Source of the DNA: Parachlamydiaceae bacterium
GTDB taxonomy: Bacteria > Chlamydiota > Chlamydiia > Chlamydiales > Parachlamydiaceae
Assembly (NCBI GenBank): GCA_013815395.1
Contig: JACDGH010000152.1
Coordinates: 1-6,428 of the forward strand
Length of the DNA stretch: 6,428 nt
Reading direction: 5' to 3'
Part shown: positions 5,209 through 6,428 of the stretch, in pieces
Layout of the letters: each line of letters opens with the position of its first letter
Position numbering within the stretch: the stretch's first letter is position 1
The notes under the pieces: model-generated
Told to the model about the DNA's origin: nothing
What the model saw: only the letters and a program-made list of their open reading frames with translations
The model's database searches: none
Translations under genes and position numbers: made by a program

Positions 5209-6428
5209 TTACGCTGGTTCTGTAGTGGAAGAATATTCCTTAGAGCGCATAAGCGCCACCATTAATACAGAGATGTCGGCAGGGGAGACACCGGAAATGC
5301 GAGATGCTTGCCCTAGATTTTGTGGCTTGATCTCATTGAGCTTTTGTCTAGCTTCCAAGCGCAAGCCTTGTACTTGGAGAAAGTCAAAACGATCGCCAAT
5401 GAGAATATTTTCGACATGCGCTAATTTGCTCACTTCTTTATTCTGTCTGTCGATATAACCGGCATACTTCATACAAAGTTCAATTTGTAGATTGATGTCT
5501 GCATTATAGTCGATTAGAGAATCAGGGTATTGGGCTAGCATGGATGCATAGCTATTTTCAGGACGGCACATCAATTGAGCCAGCGAAAAGCCTTTGCCGC
5601 CAAATTGTTTAAAGACGGTATGTAAGCGCGCTGTTTCCAAGGCTAAAACGTTTTCTTTATGTTGGAGTTTAGCATAGCGCTCGGCGTCGATTAATCCGAG
5701 CTCATAGCCATAGCGGCGTAATCTTAAATCCGCATTATCCTGCCTTAAAAGCAAGCGATGTTCCGCTCGGCTAGTAAACATGCGGTAAGGCTCGGTGAGT
5801 CCTTTAGTGACTAAATCATCAATCATGACGCCGATATAAGCTTCCGAACGTTTTAATATCAGCGGCGGCTTTCCTTGCACTTTATTGGCAGCGTTGATTC
5901 CTGCCATAAGACCTTGGCCGGCCGCTTCTTCATATCCAGAAGTGCCATTGATTTGTCCTGCCAAAAACAGGCCTTCAACAGTTTTCACTTCTAAAGAAGC
6001 ATCGATTTGACCGCTGATGACATAGTCATATTCAATGGCGTAGGCCGGACGCATGATTTCGGCATTTTCAAGGCCTATAATACTATGAATGACATCGAAT
6101 TGCACATCAAAAGGTAATGAAGAGGAGACTCCATTGACATACACCTCTTGAGTGTGTAACCCTTCTGGCTCGAGAAAAATTTGATGCCGTTCTTTATCGG
6201 CAAAACGCTTAATTTTATCTTCGATAGAAGGACAATACCGCGGACCAATGCCAGTGATTTTACCTGAATACATGGGCGAACGGTGAATGTTCGCTAGGAT
6301 GATTTCTTTAGTTTTTTGGGTAGTATAAGTGATATGGCAGGAGACTTGCGGCATGCGTGGAATCCCTTCGTAATCGAAGGAAAAGCGCACCCCATCTTCG
6401 CCAGGTTGCTCTTCTGTTTGACTATAGT
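5209..6428 (-). CDS. mnmG: tRNA uridine-5-carboxymethylaminomethyl modification enzyme MnmG (GidA), N-terminus missing
   Basis: This FAD enzyme works with the GTPase MnmE to modify U34 of tRNAs reading split codon boxes. The window holds the last 405 residues; the frame is open to the right edge, so the true start lies outside. About 210 N-terminal residues, including the first FAD dinucleotide motif, are missing by comparison with the roughly 610-630 residue family. Diagnostic blocks are RMPQVSCHITYT, GIGPRYCPSIEDKIKRFADK with the conserved Cys, QIFLEPEG, SLPFDVQ, RPAYAIEYD, LFLAGQINGTSGYEEAAGQG (C-terminal FAD contact) and EPYRMFTSRAEHRLLLRQDN. The helical tRNA/MnmE-binding domain ends with QASRISGVSPADISVLMVAL. 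The GTG at 6390 is an internal valine, not a start: codons upstream of it continue the conserved protein. No clear terminator follows the TAA; an AT-rich stretch leads into the CACAGAG array. Confidence 0.97.
   Translation of the reverse strand, partial: YSQTEEQPGEDGVRFSFDYEGIPRMPQVSCHITYTTQKTKEIILANIHRSPMYSGKITGIGPRYCPSIEDKIKRFADKERHQIFLEPEGLHTQEVYVNGVSSSLPFDVQFDVIHSIIGLENAEIMRPAYAIEYDYVISGQIDASLEVKTVEGLFLAGQINGTSGYEEAAGQGLMAGINAANKVQGKPPLILKRSEAYIGVMIDDLVTKGLTEPYRMFTSRAEHRLLLRQDNADLRLRRYGYELGLIDAERYAKLQHKENVLALETARLHTVFKQFGGKGFSLAQLMCRPENSYASMLAQYPDSLIDYNADINLQIELCMKYAGYIDRQNKEVSKLAHVENILIGDRFDFLQVQGLRLEARQKLNEIKPQNLGQASRISGVSPADISVLMVALMRSKEYSSTTEPA

Noticed and set aside
5225..5458. 77-codon plus-strand frame
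   Set aside because: Antisense to the conserved C-terminal domain of MnmG.

Overview
The window looks like the chromosome of a chlamydial bacterium, most likely an amoeba-associated (Parachlamydiaceae-like) lineage rather than a Chlamydia of animals. The main reason is the neighbourhood of a replicative helicase (dnaB), a lipoate-protein ligase A family gene and mnmG (gidA). As I recall, the same trio is adjacent in Chlamydia trachomatis (dnaB-gidA-lplA, CT497-CT499). The moderately AT-rich DNA, the repeat-filled intergenic spaces and a long lineage-specific protein with eukaryote-like features fit an environmental chlamydia. The organism call is inference.

Layout. (a) 1-1713, minus strand: the 5' part of a large gene whose 3' end lies beyond the left edge. 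It stays open for 571 codons. It encodes a non-Sec N-terminal region, a long Pro/Ser/Thr/Glu-rich linker and a helical C-terminal region. That last part shows, in the right order, short matches to conserved blocks of eukaryotic RhoGEF (Dbl-homology) domains. A good sigma70-type promoter lies just upstream at 1772-1801. (b) 1802-2518: about 700 bp without a convincing gene. It holds a GC-rich hairpin, a fold-back array of degenerate 9-bp repeats, a 14-bp palindrome and a second 9-bp array reaching almost to dnaB. (c) 2519-3979, plus strand: complete dnaB. (d) 3980-4114: a 30-bp-stem hairpin between convergent genes. (e) 4115-4846, minus strand: complete lplA-like gene. (f) 4847-5208: a roughly 200-bp MITE-like inverted repeat followed by another 9-bp array. 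(g) 5209-6428, minus strand: the C-terminal two thirds of mnmG, truncated by the right edge.

The three recognisable genes are housekeeping: replication fork unwinding, lipoylation of 2-oxoacid dehydrogenase or glycine cleavage proteins, and tRNA wobble-uridine modification. They do not form one pathway; their linkage is conserved genome order. The accessory interest lies in the left-hand gene, a candidate host-directed effector, and in the repeats. Four intergenic arrays with different sequences all have a 9-nt period.
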